Positions 37,301-49,628 of a stretch of 64,000 bases of DNA are shown here, piece after piece (position 1 is the stretch's first letter; every line of letters starts with the position of its first letter). A program made the position numbers and the translations under genes. The stretch spans positions 186,001 to 250,000 of the forward strand of contig JAGYXB010001414.1 in NCBI GenBank assembly GCA_022495005.1. Reading direction: 5' to 3'. The stretch is from Rhyacophila brunnea. Its lineage: Eukaryota > Arthropoda > Insecta > Trichoptera > Rhyacophilidae. The notes below the pieces were generated by a model. That model made no database searches and was not told the DNA's origin. It worked only from the letters and a program-made list of their open reading frames with translations.

Positions 37301-38830
37301 AGTCCAATAAAATGCTACAAAATAGTAATTAATACTATTAGCCATACTACTTAATCAACATTTGAAAAAAATCTGTTTCAGGATTTAAATACATTATGCA
37401 TTGTGTTTTAATAACAACATCTCACAACAACACTGTTTAAGGTTGCCTGGTGGGTGTCGATTCCAAATTAAGAATAAGTAGAGGTCATCATTATCATTAT
37501 AAAAAAAATTGTACAGTTTTCACAAAAACATTATGTGTAGAATATGATTTAACTAATAAAATATGTAAGCCACTATTGGTGGTTTGTGTCCGGGCTAGTG
37601 TAAATACTCATTTTTGTTGCCGTGGTTGACTATGCTATTGGCTAAGCCGTTGGGATCCAGCGCAGAAATAATACTCGTAATTGTGACGCAGATGCCGTCA
37701 TGAGCTTCTTTAATTATTATTGTTTTTACGAAAACAGTTTATTCCATGTAGACAATTATAATAAATACTCTTTTCTATCGGCGCATAGGGTTTTTGATCC
37801 AATAATTGTTAATTTAAAATTTGAAATTTTCATACATTTTGATGCATCATTATCACAAACTAAGATTATATTAGGTAATATTAGGTCGGGGTAGGTTAGG
37901 TTAGGTTTAGATATGTTAGGTTAGTTTAGGTTAGGTTTGTTTTTGTCTAAAAAGAAAGTTTTAAAATCTCATTACGGCATCTGCGGCACATTTACCATAA
38001 TACTTTCTGTATCGCAACATATCTGCAACAGTAGGAAATTCCGACACCCATACAAAAAAAAATTATATTATCTGTAAAAGAGATAGACAAAAACACTTTT
38101 ATGTGACCTCTCCGCATTACGATTTTTAAGTTAGGTTCTACTAATAAATGTATTCTAAATACAGTAGACTCTCGATTAACCGGCCTAATGGTGGGGAGAG
38201 GCGGCATGGATAAACGAAAAACACAGATAATCCGAACTATGGCATTTTCTTTTTAAAATACTTCATATAATTATACATTTCTAAAGGAGACAATTATTTT
38301 AACATGTTTAATACTCATTATTTATTAAGAAAATCTGTGATTTTGGTTTGTTTGCAGAAATCTTTTAATGATTTTCTAATGTCAGTTCGAATTTTCCTAA
38401 GAGCTATTATATCGTTATATTCGAATTCCCATTGGTCGATATACTCTATATCTTCTGGTTGAATGAGATCAGAATAATATCTGTGTCACTCATTATTTGA
38501 AAACCTAGACCACAAGAATCATATTCTAACCACACTAGATCGCATTGAAAACGATCTGATATTTGTACGAATCAACAGATCGATATAGTGTGGAGCCGGC
38601 CGTGGGATTACTTTTTTAATTTGAAAATACTAAAATACTTTGTGTGAAAGTTAAATGTTATTATGAGAAAAACATATAAGGTGCAGTAGAAGATGCTTCA
38701 AATATGTAATAAATGTGGTTGTTTATTTACCTTCCGTCACGCTTGAATTTGTTTTTGCCGGGGGTGATGCATTGTCACAGTTAGAAACAACTATCAAGAC
38801 TAATAAAATCGCCGTCTTGAGGTAAGCCAT
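25247..38830 (-). CDS. Single-pass membrane leucine-rich-repeat protein, 9 exons, complete (502 aa)
   Basis: A type I cell-surface LRR protein, likely adhesive or receptor-like. The coding join (minus strand) is 38830-38731, 37067-36927, 34309-34092, 33361-33164, 31700-31504, 29665-29464, 28872-28691, 27034-26901 and 25383-25247, 1509 nt ending in TAA with every phase consistent. Residues 1-20 are a signal peptide. Residues 60-75 hold an N-terminal Cys cap (CEKCVC...C). About residues 80-370 are LRRs of the LxxLxLSxNxL type. Residues near 385-440 are a C-terminal cap with CDC and two later Cys. Residues near 448-473 form one transmembrane helix, followed by a 29-residue tail ending DNEYI with no signalling domain. 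A splice acceptor seven bases before the ATG shows that a further 5' UTR exon lies upstream. I did not identify an ortholog. Confidence 0.9.
25690..25945 (-). repeat. Dispersed repeat, copy 2
   Basis: Inverted partner of 16470-16790, in the last LRR-gene intron. It contains CGAGATCGGTTACC and the ACGTCGAATACTGACAAC block. Confidence 0.7.
26320..26548. repeat. Foldback repeat
   Basis: Highly palindromic 229 bp, ends AAGCCGCGTTGACACGGTCC and the inverse, with nested CCAAGTACACTTGG units and repeated GCACTCG. In the last LRR-gene intron. Confidence 0.75.
26901..27034 (-). CDS. LRR gene exon 8 (cap end and start of TM helix)
   Basis: It supplies the last two cap cysteines (ICHEP and MRCVD) and the first residues of the transmembrane helix. 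Confidence 0.85.
27408..27924. mobile_element. hAT-type MITE with ACCGGTAT repeats
   Basis: Ends GGGATTGCAATACCG and CGGTATTGCAACCC, with a perfect 8-bp duplication TCACCTCT (27400-27407 and 27925-27932). ACCGGTATT occurs repeatedly near both ends. Confidence 0.85.
28691..28872 (-). CDS. LRR gene exon 7 (last LRR and start of C-terminal cap)
   Basis: A last repeat, then an NPFLCDC motif typical of an LRR C-terminal cap. The donor is AT|GTGAGT. Confidence 0.87.
29129..29335 (-). mobile_element. tRNA-derived SINE, copy 3
   Basis: The best-preserved copy, minus orientation. Its B box reads GGTTCGAATCC and its A box GATGGCCGCGCGGCTTAAG. It lies in an LRR-gene intron. Confidence 0.82.
29464..29665 (-). 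CDS. LRR gene exon 6 (divergent LRRs)
   Basis: It encodes less regular repeats (LxTLLVxHMPxL type). Acceptor CCGCAG and donor AAT|GTAAGG. Confidence 0.85.
30374..30818. mobile_element. Harbinger-like MITE, copy B
   Basis: Inverted copy of the family at 23236, flanked by TAA. Ends TAGCCCGTTCACACGTGCAT and TACAGGTGCTA; TATGCGCATGCACAG stands at the conserved central position. It lies in an LRR-gene intron. Confidence 0.75.
31230..31401. mobile_element. Harbinger-like MITE, copy C (truncated)
   Basis: Only the terminal part ending GTACAGGCGCTA is clear, next to TTA. It shares TTTACGTGTAAACAG with the other copies. Confidence 0.55.
31504..31700 (-). CDS. LRR gene exon 5 (LRRs)
   Basis: About three LRRs. 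The acceptor is TTTACAG and the donor AC|GTAAGA. Confidence 0.87.
31961..32197. repeat. Near-perfect foldback MITE
   Basis: Arms of about 110 bp share AAGAAACAACACCGC and AGACGGTTTTTGTTTGCCCC in inverse. The loop is only about 10 bases. In an LRR-gene intron. Confidence 0.82.
32818..33040 (-). mobile_element. tRNA-derived SINE, copy 4
   Basis: Same family, minus orientation, about 120 bp from LRR exon 4. The B box is GGTTCGAATCC. Confidence 0.8.
33164..33361 (-). CDS. LRR gene exon 4 (LRRs)
   Basis: 66 codons in phase 0 at both ends, carrying two or three LRRs. Confidence 0.87.
34092..34309 (-). CDS. LRR gene exon 3 (LRRs)
   Basis: About three leucine-rich repeats, including two with the consensus L-x-L-S-x-S/N-N core. 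The mariner element lies in the intron just upstream of this exon. Confidence 0.85.
34701..36004 (+). mobile_element. mariner transposon, nearly complete
   Basis: 1304 bp bounded by about 28-bp inverted repeats starting CGAGGGTGGGTCAATAA and flanked by TA on both sides. It is inserted in intron 2 of the LRR gene, on the strand opposite to the gene. One mismatch between the terminal repeats and a nearly open transposase suggest a fairly young copy. Confidence 0.93.
34875..35939 (+). pseudogene. mariner transposase with two compensating frameshifts
   Basis: Cut-and-paste transposase of the Tc1/mariner superfamily. An N-terminal paired-like HTH region is followed by a catalytic domain with TVDETW, HQDNA and SPDLAPSDFF; the last two aspartates are 34 residues apart, the DD34D signature of true mariners. 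The reading frame is open from the ATG except near 35184-35232. One A is gained in an A-run just before a TAG, and one A is lost in a second A-run about 45 bases later, so the original frame resumes. A peptide of about 15 residues is out of frame and the copy is probably inactive. The closest relatives by memory are the irritans/mellifera-type mariners. Confidence 0.88.
36927..37067 (-). CDS. LRR gene exon 2 (N-terminal Cys cap)
   Basis: A Thr/Pro-rich stretch followed by the CxxCxC...C cap. The donor is CTG|GTAAGA. Confidence 0.83.
37870..37945 (+). repeat. Interstitial TTAGG-type repeats
   Basis: About eight imperfect GGTTA(G) units, e.g. TAGGTTAGGTTAGGTT. TTAGG is the usual insect telomere repeat. 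Short and degenerate, so it is not a telomere. Confidence 0.6.
38161..38480 (-). mobile_element. pogo-type transposon 3' fragment
   Basis: A terminal repeat CAGTAGACTCTCGATTAACC is followed, on the minus strand, by a transposase C-terminus (DIEYIDQWEFEYND..KQTKITDFLNK, stop at 38318-38320). The other end is missing. Confidence 0.68.
38731..38830 (-). CDS. LRR gene exon 1 (signal peptide)
   Basis: Start ATG plus a 20-residue hydrophobic leader, then a Ser/Thr-rich stretch. An acceptor (TTTTTCAG) ends at 38838, so the 5' UTR is split by an intron. Confidence 0.85.
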
Positions 38831-38839
38831 TGTAAATCT

Positions 38840-41800
38840 GAAAAATTATATCAAACATTTAATAATTAGACCCTAAAAGTGGTTTATTTTTGGGACAATA
38901 AAGAGAATTAAAAATAATTTAACTCAAGGTAAGGCTTTATTTTAATTTTTCTTAAGGAATCCTACTGTCCACGTGCTCAGATATTTTCATTTCATGTATG
39001 ATTTTTTTGACAGTGATGGATCCGAGTGTTGTTTGTTTTGTCAGCCCCTTCAAAAATGTAAAATCAGGGTTTTACTGTAGAATGTAGATGGTTCCACATT
39101 GAATTTTAATAACACGTTTGCGGACACGACGTCCATAAACATCGTATTATGCGAAATGTGATATGACAGAATGTCCATTGACGTCCTGTACTGTGGAACG
39201 GAATACGACACGACGTTTATAGAAGTCATATTTTGGATTAAAACAATAATAATATGTTCCCTGTCTACTTGTGTCACGGTGGGAACATATTTCCATTAGA
39301 TAGTGTCGTATCTTAAGACTTAGCTCATTTCTATATATATAAATCAAAAAGTAAAAAAAAAGTTAGTAAAACATTCTTAATACAATAATTTCAATGTGTC
39401 ACATCAGTAACATTTTTATTACCTAACATGTGTCCACGAATGTGTTAATGCTGTGTGTTGAAGTCTTTGTAATATACTCTTTAATTGAAGTTTCTAATTC
39501 TCAACGAACAGATAAACAATTTGAAGATAATGTGGAAATTCTTTTTATGCGTTTGACTAATTTGATGGATATTAAAAATAGATAAGTGAAAGATTACTCA
39601 GTCATTTGTGATTAATTTTATCAAAGATAATCAAGCACTTCAAAGGCAGGTTGCCAATCCCATTTAAAATTGATTTATTAATGTCACTTTATAACGATGT
39701 AACATGGCCATTAGAAGACATAATTTAGATGTGAGTTATGCTTATAAAAAAACACTATGATGGAAGTATGAAATTACACATAGAATCAAGAGTAGATCCA
39801 TAACTAAATATTTAGAGCTATCAGTGAAAAACAGTGCATAATGTTTTCAACGTTTGATTATTGTTTTTGTTTTTTGTGAAGAAAAATCATAATGATAATA
39901 TTTTTTCAAGAGATTCACCATTTATTTCGTATTTCGCCACTTCAATCATAGATAATAATATTAATAAATATATACTCTCACTTTATTAACTATCCCTTTT
40001 TATCATTAAATAGCTTCTTTTATACCCCCCCACCACATTATTAACAATAATTATTATAACATTATATAAACATTAAGCATAATTTTGGTACACATGCTTG
40101 ATAAAACTCACCATGTGAGCGAAACACGTGTCGTAAAGTAACCTTTATATATGGTGAATAGGATAAACCTATTTTATAAATACATGCCTTTCGTTAATAT
40201 ATTCATTAAATATAGGCACCTACATAATTTGAAAACATTTTAAATACGGCGCCTGACGGGATATGAATATCTGTTTTCACTCGATTCGTGCCAATGTGTT
40301 TTCCAATTGAGCTATGGGCATCCAATCTAATAATGTTGAAACTGACTACATAGGTAATAGTTTTTATATGAAATGCTTATCAAATTGAATTAATTTTTGG
40401 CTAATAGTAGTTGTTGTGTTTTATATCAAATTATCAATTAAGTGCCCTAATTCGTGCTCATATTTTATCTAGTAGGTATATATATGTAGGTACAAAATCA
40501 TGGAATGAGTGCTGGATACATTTGAGCAGATCACGCATGCTATGTGATATTTTAAGATCAGTCGATGAAATACAGTCATGGTGGAGCCGGAAATACAAGA
40601 ATGAGCTGAATTTGAGAGTTCATATATTGTACAGTTCATCAAATATGGTTGCCTTGGATGGATGAGCCATGTATGACAAATAAACTGACATTTGGAAAGG
40701 TGTAAAGCATACAAAGAATAGGTTGACCACGTATAAGCTGGAGGGATAGTGTCGAGTGTGATTTGAAGACATTGCATCACTTTTCTTTATCACATGTTTA
40801 AGATATAATCATCAGTGGCCATTGTACGATGTATGGGGATAATTTGAGAAAACGTCAACCATGTGGTAAACATAAGCATTACTTGCCAATAATTGATTGA
40901 ATATCTTATTATATTGAAAATTAATTAAATTACGAAGATCCCCTTAGATTCAAAGATGTAATCGATGATTAGAAATCTTTGGACCGTCTTCCTTTATTGG
41001 AACAAGGATGACGCATTACAAATAAAAATAATTCTGTCTCGTGTTTGCACTTACGTATTACAAAATTTCCAGGTTGCAATTCCCCGATCCCACAGGATAA
41101 TTATTTCACTAATTCACCAAAAATAAGTTCTTAAAAGTCAATAATTTGACATTCTGTTGCAATACATAGAGAAGATATATTTTTCTCAGGTAAATTTGTC
41201 TACCTAGCCAGGTGTCAGTACAAATGAGCGAGAATATTACCTTATCTGGCATTTCTTATCTCGAGTACCTATGTATTTGTTATCATGTTTATATTGAATG
41301 TTGATAAGAAACAGGCCTATCCCTTTCTGTGGAAATGCGTGCACAACCTATGAGTAAGGATTTGGATGGATCACTTGTCATAATATTTATGACACTGGAT
41401 ATTTTAATTATAAATTTATTATTATTAAAATTATAAATTTATATAAATAAAAAGGATTTCAAGTTATACACATTTATATTTTTTATAAAAATCGATGTTT
41501 TTTAAAATAGATATAAAAATATTAAAACTATGAATTAGTCAAAAATCTAAGCGGTGCAAAATTGAAAACCTAATACACAAAATTTTAATAATAAATATAA
41601 CCATAAAAATAATGTAATAATACCGTAACCTATATACCAAATTCACATTTTTTTACAATTGTAAGCTTATCTTTGACTTCAAAAAAAATCTTTTTAATGT
41701 TTTCAGATACATATTTATTAATTAATACAGTTGAAATTGTAAATTATCAAAAAAAATTCTCAAATTGCAAGCTACGTATTTTTCCGCTAGGTTCTATGTT

Positions 41801-43850
41801 GGCACATAGGATCCCCCTTAATCCGTATGCTTCGTAAGGGGCGTGTAAATGAGCAACTTTTTACGGCAATTGTGTTGCCGTTAATAGTTCCCCAAAATAC
41901 AAAAATAGTAGTCTATGTTGCCGAAACTTTACATCTATTGCCCATGCTTTCTGGCAGCATGGTTGATTGATATATCAAACGTAATCGAAAATATGGCAAT
42001 AATTGCTTATTTCATTCTTGCTCTGCTCCATATTATGTGCGTCTCTGTTTGACATGCTGTCGGCCTACCTCACCCTTAGCAACAACAAAAACATTGTAGT
42101 GATAGCCAATTCGACAATACATTATTATAATTTTTCTTTCGATCAGGGGCTATGTGAGCAACATAATACATTTAATTTTTAATTTACAATAAATACATTT
42201 TAACTCCCGTGTCTCTAGTTGCTAAAAATTGAAGAGTGATTAGTAGCATTGCGGTCTTGATTTATTCATAACTACTGTTTTACTTTCTTTTTCACACAAA
42301 TTATATTTAACAAACACCTACTCAAAGTAAATTTTTAATATTCTTGTAAAGTTTTAAATAAATAATTATCGATAACTAATACCTATGGTTTATATTACTT
42401 ATTGTTTCATGTTTTTTTAAGGTGATTCATCAGTGAAACGGCAAATAATTTTCAACCATAGGCGCGACGAAATTTTGCACTCGCTCCCATTCAGAGAGAC
42501 AATGTAGAGCTGAAAATACGTCATTTTGCTTCGTGATGGCGACGGCCGTAATAATTCTTAAATCGTGTAAAGATGACTAAAAACTTTACCCATTTACTTT
42601 AAAAAGAAAACATGTCAATGAATATTTTATTATTGTTACTGATAAAACAATAAACAGAACATTAAATAGACACATGTTGGATATATAAGACAAATTATAT
42701 TTGGTTTGACATGCCTCATTTGCACCCGCGACCCGCGCATCGCCTAGCGACGATATTTTTAGACAGTGTCTCAACTGAGGTATGGCCTTAAGTAGGACCA
42801 GACTCAAATCCTTTTATTATTTTTGGTTTGTTTTAGGATGATATTATATGTGCTTCAGAAACTTCATTGTCGGTCGTTGTTGCTTTATTTCAAGTCAATC
42901 TGCAATTTTTGATGCTCATTTAAAGGCCCCTTTGTGTAAGTTAAAAAAAAATTAAGAGCAATCATATTTTAAAGGTGCATAGAATATTATGCTTGTCTAT
43001 TAAAAAAAAGTGATTCTATTGGCAGTCTTTATTTTTATAATTCACTATGATTCTTTTGTCAGTGGAAAAGTATTTGTCCAACATTATTTGTAATCTTGTA
43101 AGTTAAATTCCTTTGGAGTTGTTGTTCCATTTTATCAGAAATACGGTTCAATGTAAAGAATAAAACAAACACAATTATGGTTAAATACATATTTATTTAT
43201 TTATTAAGTCTTTTGTATTGACATATTATAATATCCATTAATCATAAAACTATTTTATAATGCAGGTAACTATAACGCAACGTCATTATCACATTTCAAA
43301 ACGAACTATAAACAAAAAGATATAATTTATATATGGTAACATTTAAATTCAGGTAGACTGAAGGCCGAACCAATTCAACAAGTAATCAATAAACATATCT
43401 GTGTTAATTTGATAAAATAGTTGAGATAAGAGTTGTCATCGTTTTGAGAAAAAATTACCTTCAAATTCATGAGAAAAACACACATCATTGAAATAATAAA
43501 TACGATGATTCAATTTTGAATGCTAGATTGATGCAATATCACAAATACACTTTAGGTGAAATAACTATTGTCAGTTCAGTTACCATAAAATTTTGAGATT
43601 GAATTTGAATCAAAAGTCGATACTTACTTTAAAAAATCTTTTTGTGTACAGTTCACTTAAAACCAACATAGTTGTGTATTTACAAGAAAAAACATGCACT
43701 TAAACGTGTTATAATTATTATGTAATTTAGATATTTTTTTGTTATTTATAAAATAAATTCTTTGAATGATATTGCAACGTTTTTATAACACTTTCGATAT
43801 ACAACTATGTCGGTAAAATTTGACAATGACATCGATCTAAAAAAGTCAGA
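38840..43850. other. Intergenic or first LRR-gene intron
   Basis: Because an acceptor precedes the LRR start codon, part of this stretch is probably a 5' UTR intron. A palindromic CACCATGTGAGCGAAACACG string at about 40110 and a GC-richer patch at 42450-42560 are the only notable parts. Confidence 0.4.
40250..40322 (-). repeat. tRNA-like SINE head
   Basis: On the minus strand TAGCTCAATTGG (A box) and TTCATATCCC (B box-like) lie about 40 bp apart. No intact cloverleaf. Confidence 0.35.
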
Positions 43851-43899
43851 CGCCATTTTATCTCAGAAATGAGAGACGAAAACAGCTCTGGACCTTCCT

Positions 43900-46800
43900 T
43901 CTTTAAGGTCGCACTCTCATCGTCGCATTTGTCATTCTGTGTTATATAATTTCAATATTCATTAACAGTTGCTTTAATTTTATACGAATTGCTGTTCTAA
44001 AAAATGCAGATGTATTCCTAGTAAAACTATTATTTATTATTAATCACAATTCTTATAGTATGAGACACTTTTAAGAAATTAATCATCACCGTACAATATA
44101 ATATTGCAAGTATCGTATCAACTTGTTACACAATGTGGCCAGACAGTACAATTTGAACCCTGGTAGAAGTAAGACAGAGGAATAGACATGTCTTGTTAAT
44201 AAATTGATCTTCATATCAATTTAATTCATAAAAAAATACAGGAAAGCGACCATAGATAATAAAATAAATTACATCTCTCCTATTTTGTATGGCATATAAA
44301 TGCTATTAGTTTGGTGAAAGTATGTTTTTTTTTCTACATATCTACGATAGCACTACGACTAATGAATTCTACCAGTTGTTAGATACATATTGTCAAGATG
44401 TGATTTATTTTAGAAATAGTGGCACATTGATTTCTTAAAATACTGTACGTCTGAAGAAAAATTTCAATATCCAAAGTGACGAATGTTTTCTTAAAATCGA
44501 AAATACAATAAGTTCCTATTAGTCTCTTTTGTGCACAGACCTTATAAATTATTGCCAAACTAATAAAATGACACCAAAGAGAGTATCACACGATAAATAA
44601 TAATTTTATTATAAATTACGTCATCCCGCAGACGGAGAAGACACCGCCGAGGTCGCGAGTGTTTTGCGAATCTATTACAAAATAATTTTATACATCACAC
44701 TGTTTGCTACACCATAAAAATAGTAAATTATATTTCTGTAATTAACCGCCAAAAAGCCTCTATACAAATTGGTGCAAGTAAGCTTTCTTAGCCACTAGTT
44801 GTTTTGATTAATTTTATAACAGATGCCAATATACATTTCGGTTTAGTTCTTCCAAAGGAGGGAAATATTTCTTTGCTATTACTACGTACAACCACATTCG
44901 AGACTCGACTGACTACTTAATGCATTTAGACAAAATTTTGTAAAAATCATTCTTCCAGATGTTATAAATATTTTTGAATCTCCCATATTAAATGTCTCGT
45001 ACAGATAGTCAGATTTTAAATGCAAAATTTCAAATGAGTTAGTTTTAAACACTCATGGTTTGTGATCTGCCAGTAAGTCAGGCAGTCAGTGTGAATGAGA
45101 GAACTATGTAAGTAAATGGTGAGATTCCATGTTATAAATAAAGCACTATATTTTTAATGCTATGTACACTCATTATAAATACACGTATTTATTAGATTAG
45201 GCCAAAATTTACGTATATTTCTTAATTCTCGGAAAAAATAAAAATGTTGTAGCGTATACGCTATTTGTTGTATCGACAGATAGTTAAAATGTGGCAGGTA
45301 AAAATGATAAATTATAACTTTGGCTCACAGGTGACGCTTTTATTAAAAAAAAAAAATGATTTCACTCACAAGTTTAAACCGTAAGTGTAGAATTCCACTA
45401 CAAAAATAAGTCTTGTAAACTGTACAATGGTACAGTCTGTACATGCTATGGGTTAATTATGAAACTCACAGTAAAATCGCACTCGTGATATATTTAAAAT
45501 ACAGAGTAGCCTATTAGTTTGAATTGACATTTATCTCACATCTACAAAAACTATTTTTTACTATTCGAACCGCTCAATTTAAACAAATTAATTCTTGCTT
45601 CATAGCAATTAAAGTTTAGTTTACCAAAGCCATTCCTAGACAGACGGCTAGAACTATTAGAAAATATTATTCAGTAAAAATGCAATAAAATTGTATCAAA
45701 TTGAAATTTAAAGCCATCAGATCAAGCAAACAGTTAACAGTGTCAAAATAATAGTGATGGGGAAGACAATCTGCAATAACCTCATCTTATGTAAGTATGT
45801 CTAAATTGAGCGGTTAGAAAAATTATTACAGAAATCAAAAATATCTACCCATTCATTGATTATTAGAAAATTACTATGTATTTTATAGTTTTAATTTTAG
45901 GATTTAATTTGTAGTAATATACGTTTTATAATAATATTATAGAGTTGAAAATATGCTCTAGATTTACAATTACTTTTGCTTGTGTGATTATGTTTTAAAT
46001 AGGTTTTTTTGTGATTATTTTTCTTTGGATAGGCACTGATTAACCATTATTCTCTATGATACTATGAGGAATGTAGGGTTTTATTGATCGTCATGTCCAT
46101 CGCGTCAATGAGAATCGATGACAATTTATAAGAATAGTGATAGATATTCAGGTAAATATTGTTCAGTATAATAAATGAATTATTAGGCTCCAGAAACACA
46201 AAACGGCAAAGACAACTGATACGGTAATATAAGCGGTCTTTAAAAAAAATCGTCAGAAAATCTAAATAAAAAACAATACAATTCAATGAGCTCAAATACA
46301 ATATAATTGTCATGTCAAATATAAAAATATTTAAATAAAGAATAGGTAGGTATGTAGGTATAGACAACAAAAAGACTTGCAATAAAAAAAATATAATTTC
46401 AATCATAGACAAGGTACTTCCATGTTTTTTAATAAACATATTATTATCATTAAATTAAACATTTATTTTAATATTGAGAGATCAGTATTTTATAGAGTTA
46501 GGCATAAATATTTTTTTGTCATATATTTGGGAGTATAGGGTATTATTACGATTGATAATAAAAACTAAAATACTATAAGTACATAGTATTGCAATGTAAA
46601 AAAATAGCACATATTTGGATGAATATTCCTAAATTTAAATAATATAAAAATCGAATAAATAACCTTAGAAGTATCTTTTTTTTAGTAAACTAGATAGTGT
46701 TCGAACTTAAAAATAGTATTTGGTAGCGAAAGCATTTTGAAAATATAGAATACGTACACAAAATATGAACAATACAATAATTTTATTAATGGTATATTAA

Positions 46801-49512
46801 AAAAAAATTCTTAGCGAAATTATTTAATAAATAGTGTTTATATTGTGACAAAAATTTACAAAATATGCAATGTGAAAATTTAATATTAAAGTATTCCCTA
46901 TAATGGTTCCTCAATTATGATAGAAAGGTTATACATAAATCTATTATACCACAATGCTAGCATGTAACTATATTAAAATATATAATATTTAATAGCTGAA
47001 AATGGCTTGAATGATTGATCAAAGTTGTTATTTTATAAATGCGTAATTGAGCTATTTATTATCTTATAACAAAAATTACTTATTTTCTCATTACAATAAA
47101 TAGTGTCAGAAAATGTCATAGCCTTTCTACCAAACAGAACCAATTAAAAATAAATGCAATTGAAAATTTCTCTTATGATCGATGAGTATATTAATTCCTC
47201 GGCTTCGTTGAACCGAGTACACGTATAACTAAATTGTCAGACATCGCCACACAAAATCTAATGTTGATAAAGCTACTTTCTTGTTTTTTGCAAAATATGA
47301 TCCACCTAATTTATATATTTATTGGAGTTATTTTGTAATCTGCGTGTTTGTGACTGATGGATTGTTTTTCATAGCAAATGATAACTATCTAAATAGGTAC
47401 TACTCAAAATATACAATTTTTGTTACTATTGCTTTTAATCCAATTATAGTATCTAAAAACTACAATATTATAAAGGCAAATAAATATTGTAATTATGGTA
47501 TTAAAACTTAATATATTATGCCACAAAAATATCTTATTATTGGAAATATATTTACTCAAATATTGGCATTCGTACATTCATAATTAAAAGTAATTTTCAA
47601 CAGTGTAAACACCACCGATCAATAAACCTAAGAAATGTGTTGAAGTGCAAATCAAATCATCACCTCAAACTAGATAACTTCCCGTTGTATTTGGTTTTTG
47701 GGCGTGTTCTTCCTTGTTCTTTCTTCGAAGGTTCAGACCCATCGGTATTGAGTACCGATTATCTACACAAACACACGCAGAGCGTGCATTTATTCAAATA
47801 AACAACTGATAATGTATGTTTTTATCAACTATTAATTAAATTTATATGGAGCAGTTCTCATACATTTGTCATTAATGGAAGTTAAAAAATATTTTAGAAA
47901 CATACGGAAAATCAGAAATTAAAAATTTTCGATCGCCGAAAACCATGTTACATTTATTTATCTATGTAAATGATTCATAATTAGACAAGAAGACATCTTA
48001 GCATCTACCCCTTACTTATACAGTATTGAGGTGATGAAATGTATGTGATCATTTATTTTAGTTGTCAGATTGATGAAACTATCAAAAAATTTAAATATTG
48101 TGGTATACAGTAAAACCCTGTTCCGAAATCCGAAATCGACTGGACTAAAAATCTAAAAAATGTTAAATTACGAAATACAAAATGTACGACAAAAAAACAG
48201 TAAAACTAAAAACTTTTTTTGTTGCAATTTTGTAACATCGGTTCCTTTTTCAATACAATTTCTTCTAGAAGGTGACTAATATGGTTCATTCATCGAATTA
48301 GTGGCACACGGCTTTACTGTACATACTGATTAATATATATTTATATATGTCAAAATTGAATAATAGAAGTCATGTAGATTAATTTTTATAAAAAACTTTT
48401 TCACAATGACATATACCTACGTATCTTTTAAAAATAAACACGGTTTACAATTAAAATTTATAAAAACATTCATTCAAAATGTGACAAATTTTGTTGTCTG
48501 ATATAGCAGCTTCAATACTTTTTTTTATCGAGTAGGTATGTATTTAAAATCACTAGAATATTATTAGGAATTATTACTTCTCTCAAGCAGTTCACAGACT
48601 GATACAAGAATACATTTAATTTATTTGCAACAGTAATATCATCGAGAGCTTTCGATGAAACTGTTGTCCATGACTCGGCAACGACTTATTCGTATGATCG
48701 AATTGAAAAATAAAAATCAATATAATTTAAATACCGATAACATTTTCAAAACTCTAATGTAATCAATCGATTAATATGTAATTAATTATGTATAATAACA
48801 TAGTGTTAAAAAAAACTATTCGGGGTTTACAAATTTCACAACTTTAGGCCATTATGCTCAATTAGGTACAACATTAACATCTTTATTGCCGTTTAGATTT
48901 GTGATATCAACGTCCAGATGGACTGACCATACAACTGTGACACCATTTTATTATCTCGTTCGTTCGGGCACTAATATGGCTACCAAACGTTTTGACAAAC
49001 AAGAAAAACCAGCCATCGTGGGCGTTATTGTTCCTTTCGTTGTATCGATGAGAACCTCACACATAAATATCCACAATATTATTATTATTATCAAAGTTGG
49101 TAACTTACCATTGTAGTAAAAGATGCACAATGAGACAGAAAATAAGATTATGTAAAAATGTCAAATACAGCATAATACATAATTAGAATTGAATAAATAT
49201 TATGTCATTTGCCAAACGGTCAGATTAATTGAACATACAATAAAATTAAGTATTGACATCAGAATAATACCAATACCTTCTCATCCAAATATAATTTTAA
49301 ATAAAGAAATGATTTAGAATTTAGAATGATGCCAAACTATAAGATTACAAATGAATGTAATTAAAACTCAATTAAATTTTATTCCGCCAGACTATAGACG
49401 AGGTTCTGATACTTGATTTGACAATATATTATTTACATGGTAAGTTTGCTTCTTGAAAATACAAAGTTGTAGAAATGATTCAGTTACATGCGACAGTTAT
49501 AATAATTGTACT
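43900..49512. other. AT-rich stretch downstream of ANKRD50
   Basis: No convincing gene. It may include a long ANKRD50 3' UTR; several AATAAA-type signals are present on the minus strand (e.g. near 43190-43205), but none can be chosen from sequence alone. The 125-codon minus frame at 46062-46439 is low-complexity. Confidence 0.4.
48108..48319. mobile_element. pogo-like MITE
   Basis: 212 bp, ends CAGTAAAACCC and GGCTTTACTG, flanked by TA on both sides. Confidence 0.65.
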
Positions 49513-49628
49513 TCACAACGGTGTCTCTCTTTTCCACTGGAATGCGTTTGTTTTGACGGCAGGATTGTTTGAACTGGCAGATGCGGCGAGAGCTACGCCC
49601 GTACGGCGAATGTTTGCCGCTGCCGTGT
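49513..49628 (-). CDS. ANKRD50: ANKRD50 terminal exon
   Basis: Acceptor CCTTGCAG. It encodes 38 residues ending FQWKRETPL and TGA. The final residues are the same as the family C-terminus in vertebrates as I recall it. Confidence 0.87.

Noticed and set aside
37870..37945. Telomere end
   Set aside because: The TTAGG-like run is short, imperfect and lies between exons of a gene and unique DNA.
40100..40135. Palindromic CACCATGTGAGCGAAACACG string as a regulatory element
   Set aside because: Similar strings are common in dispersed animal repeats and nothing nearby supports regulation.
46062..46439. 125-codon minus-strand open frame
   Set aside because: Composed of Ile, Leu, Phe, Tyr and Asn as expected from AT-rich DNA read at random; no domain, splice context or family resemblance.
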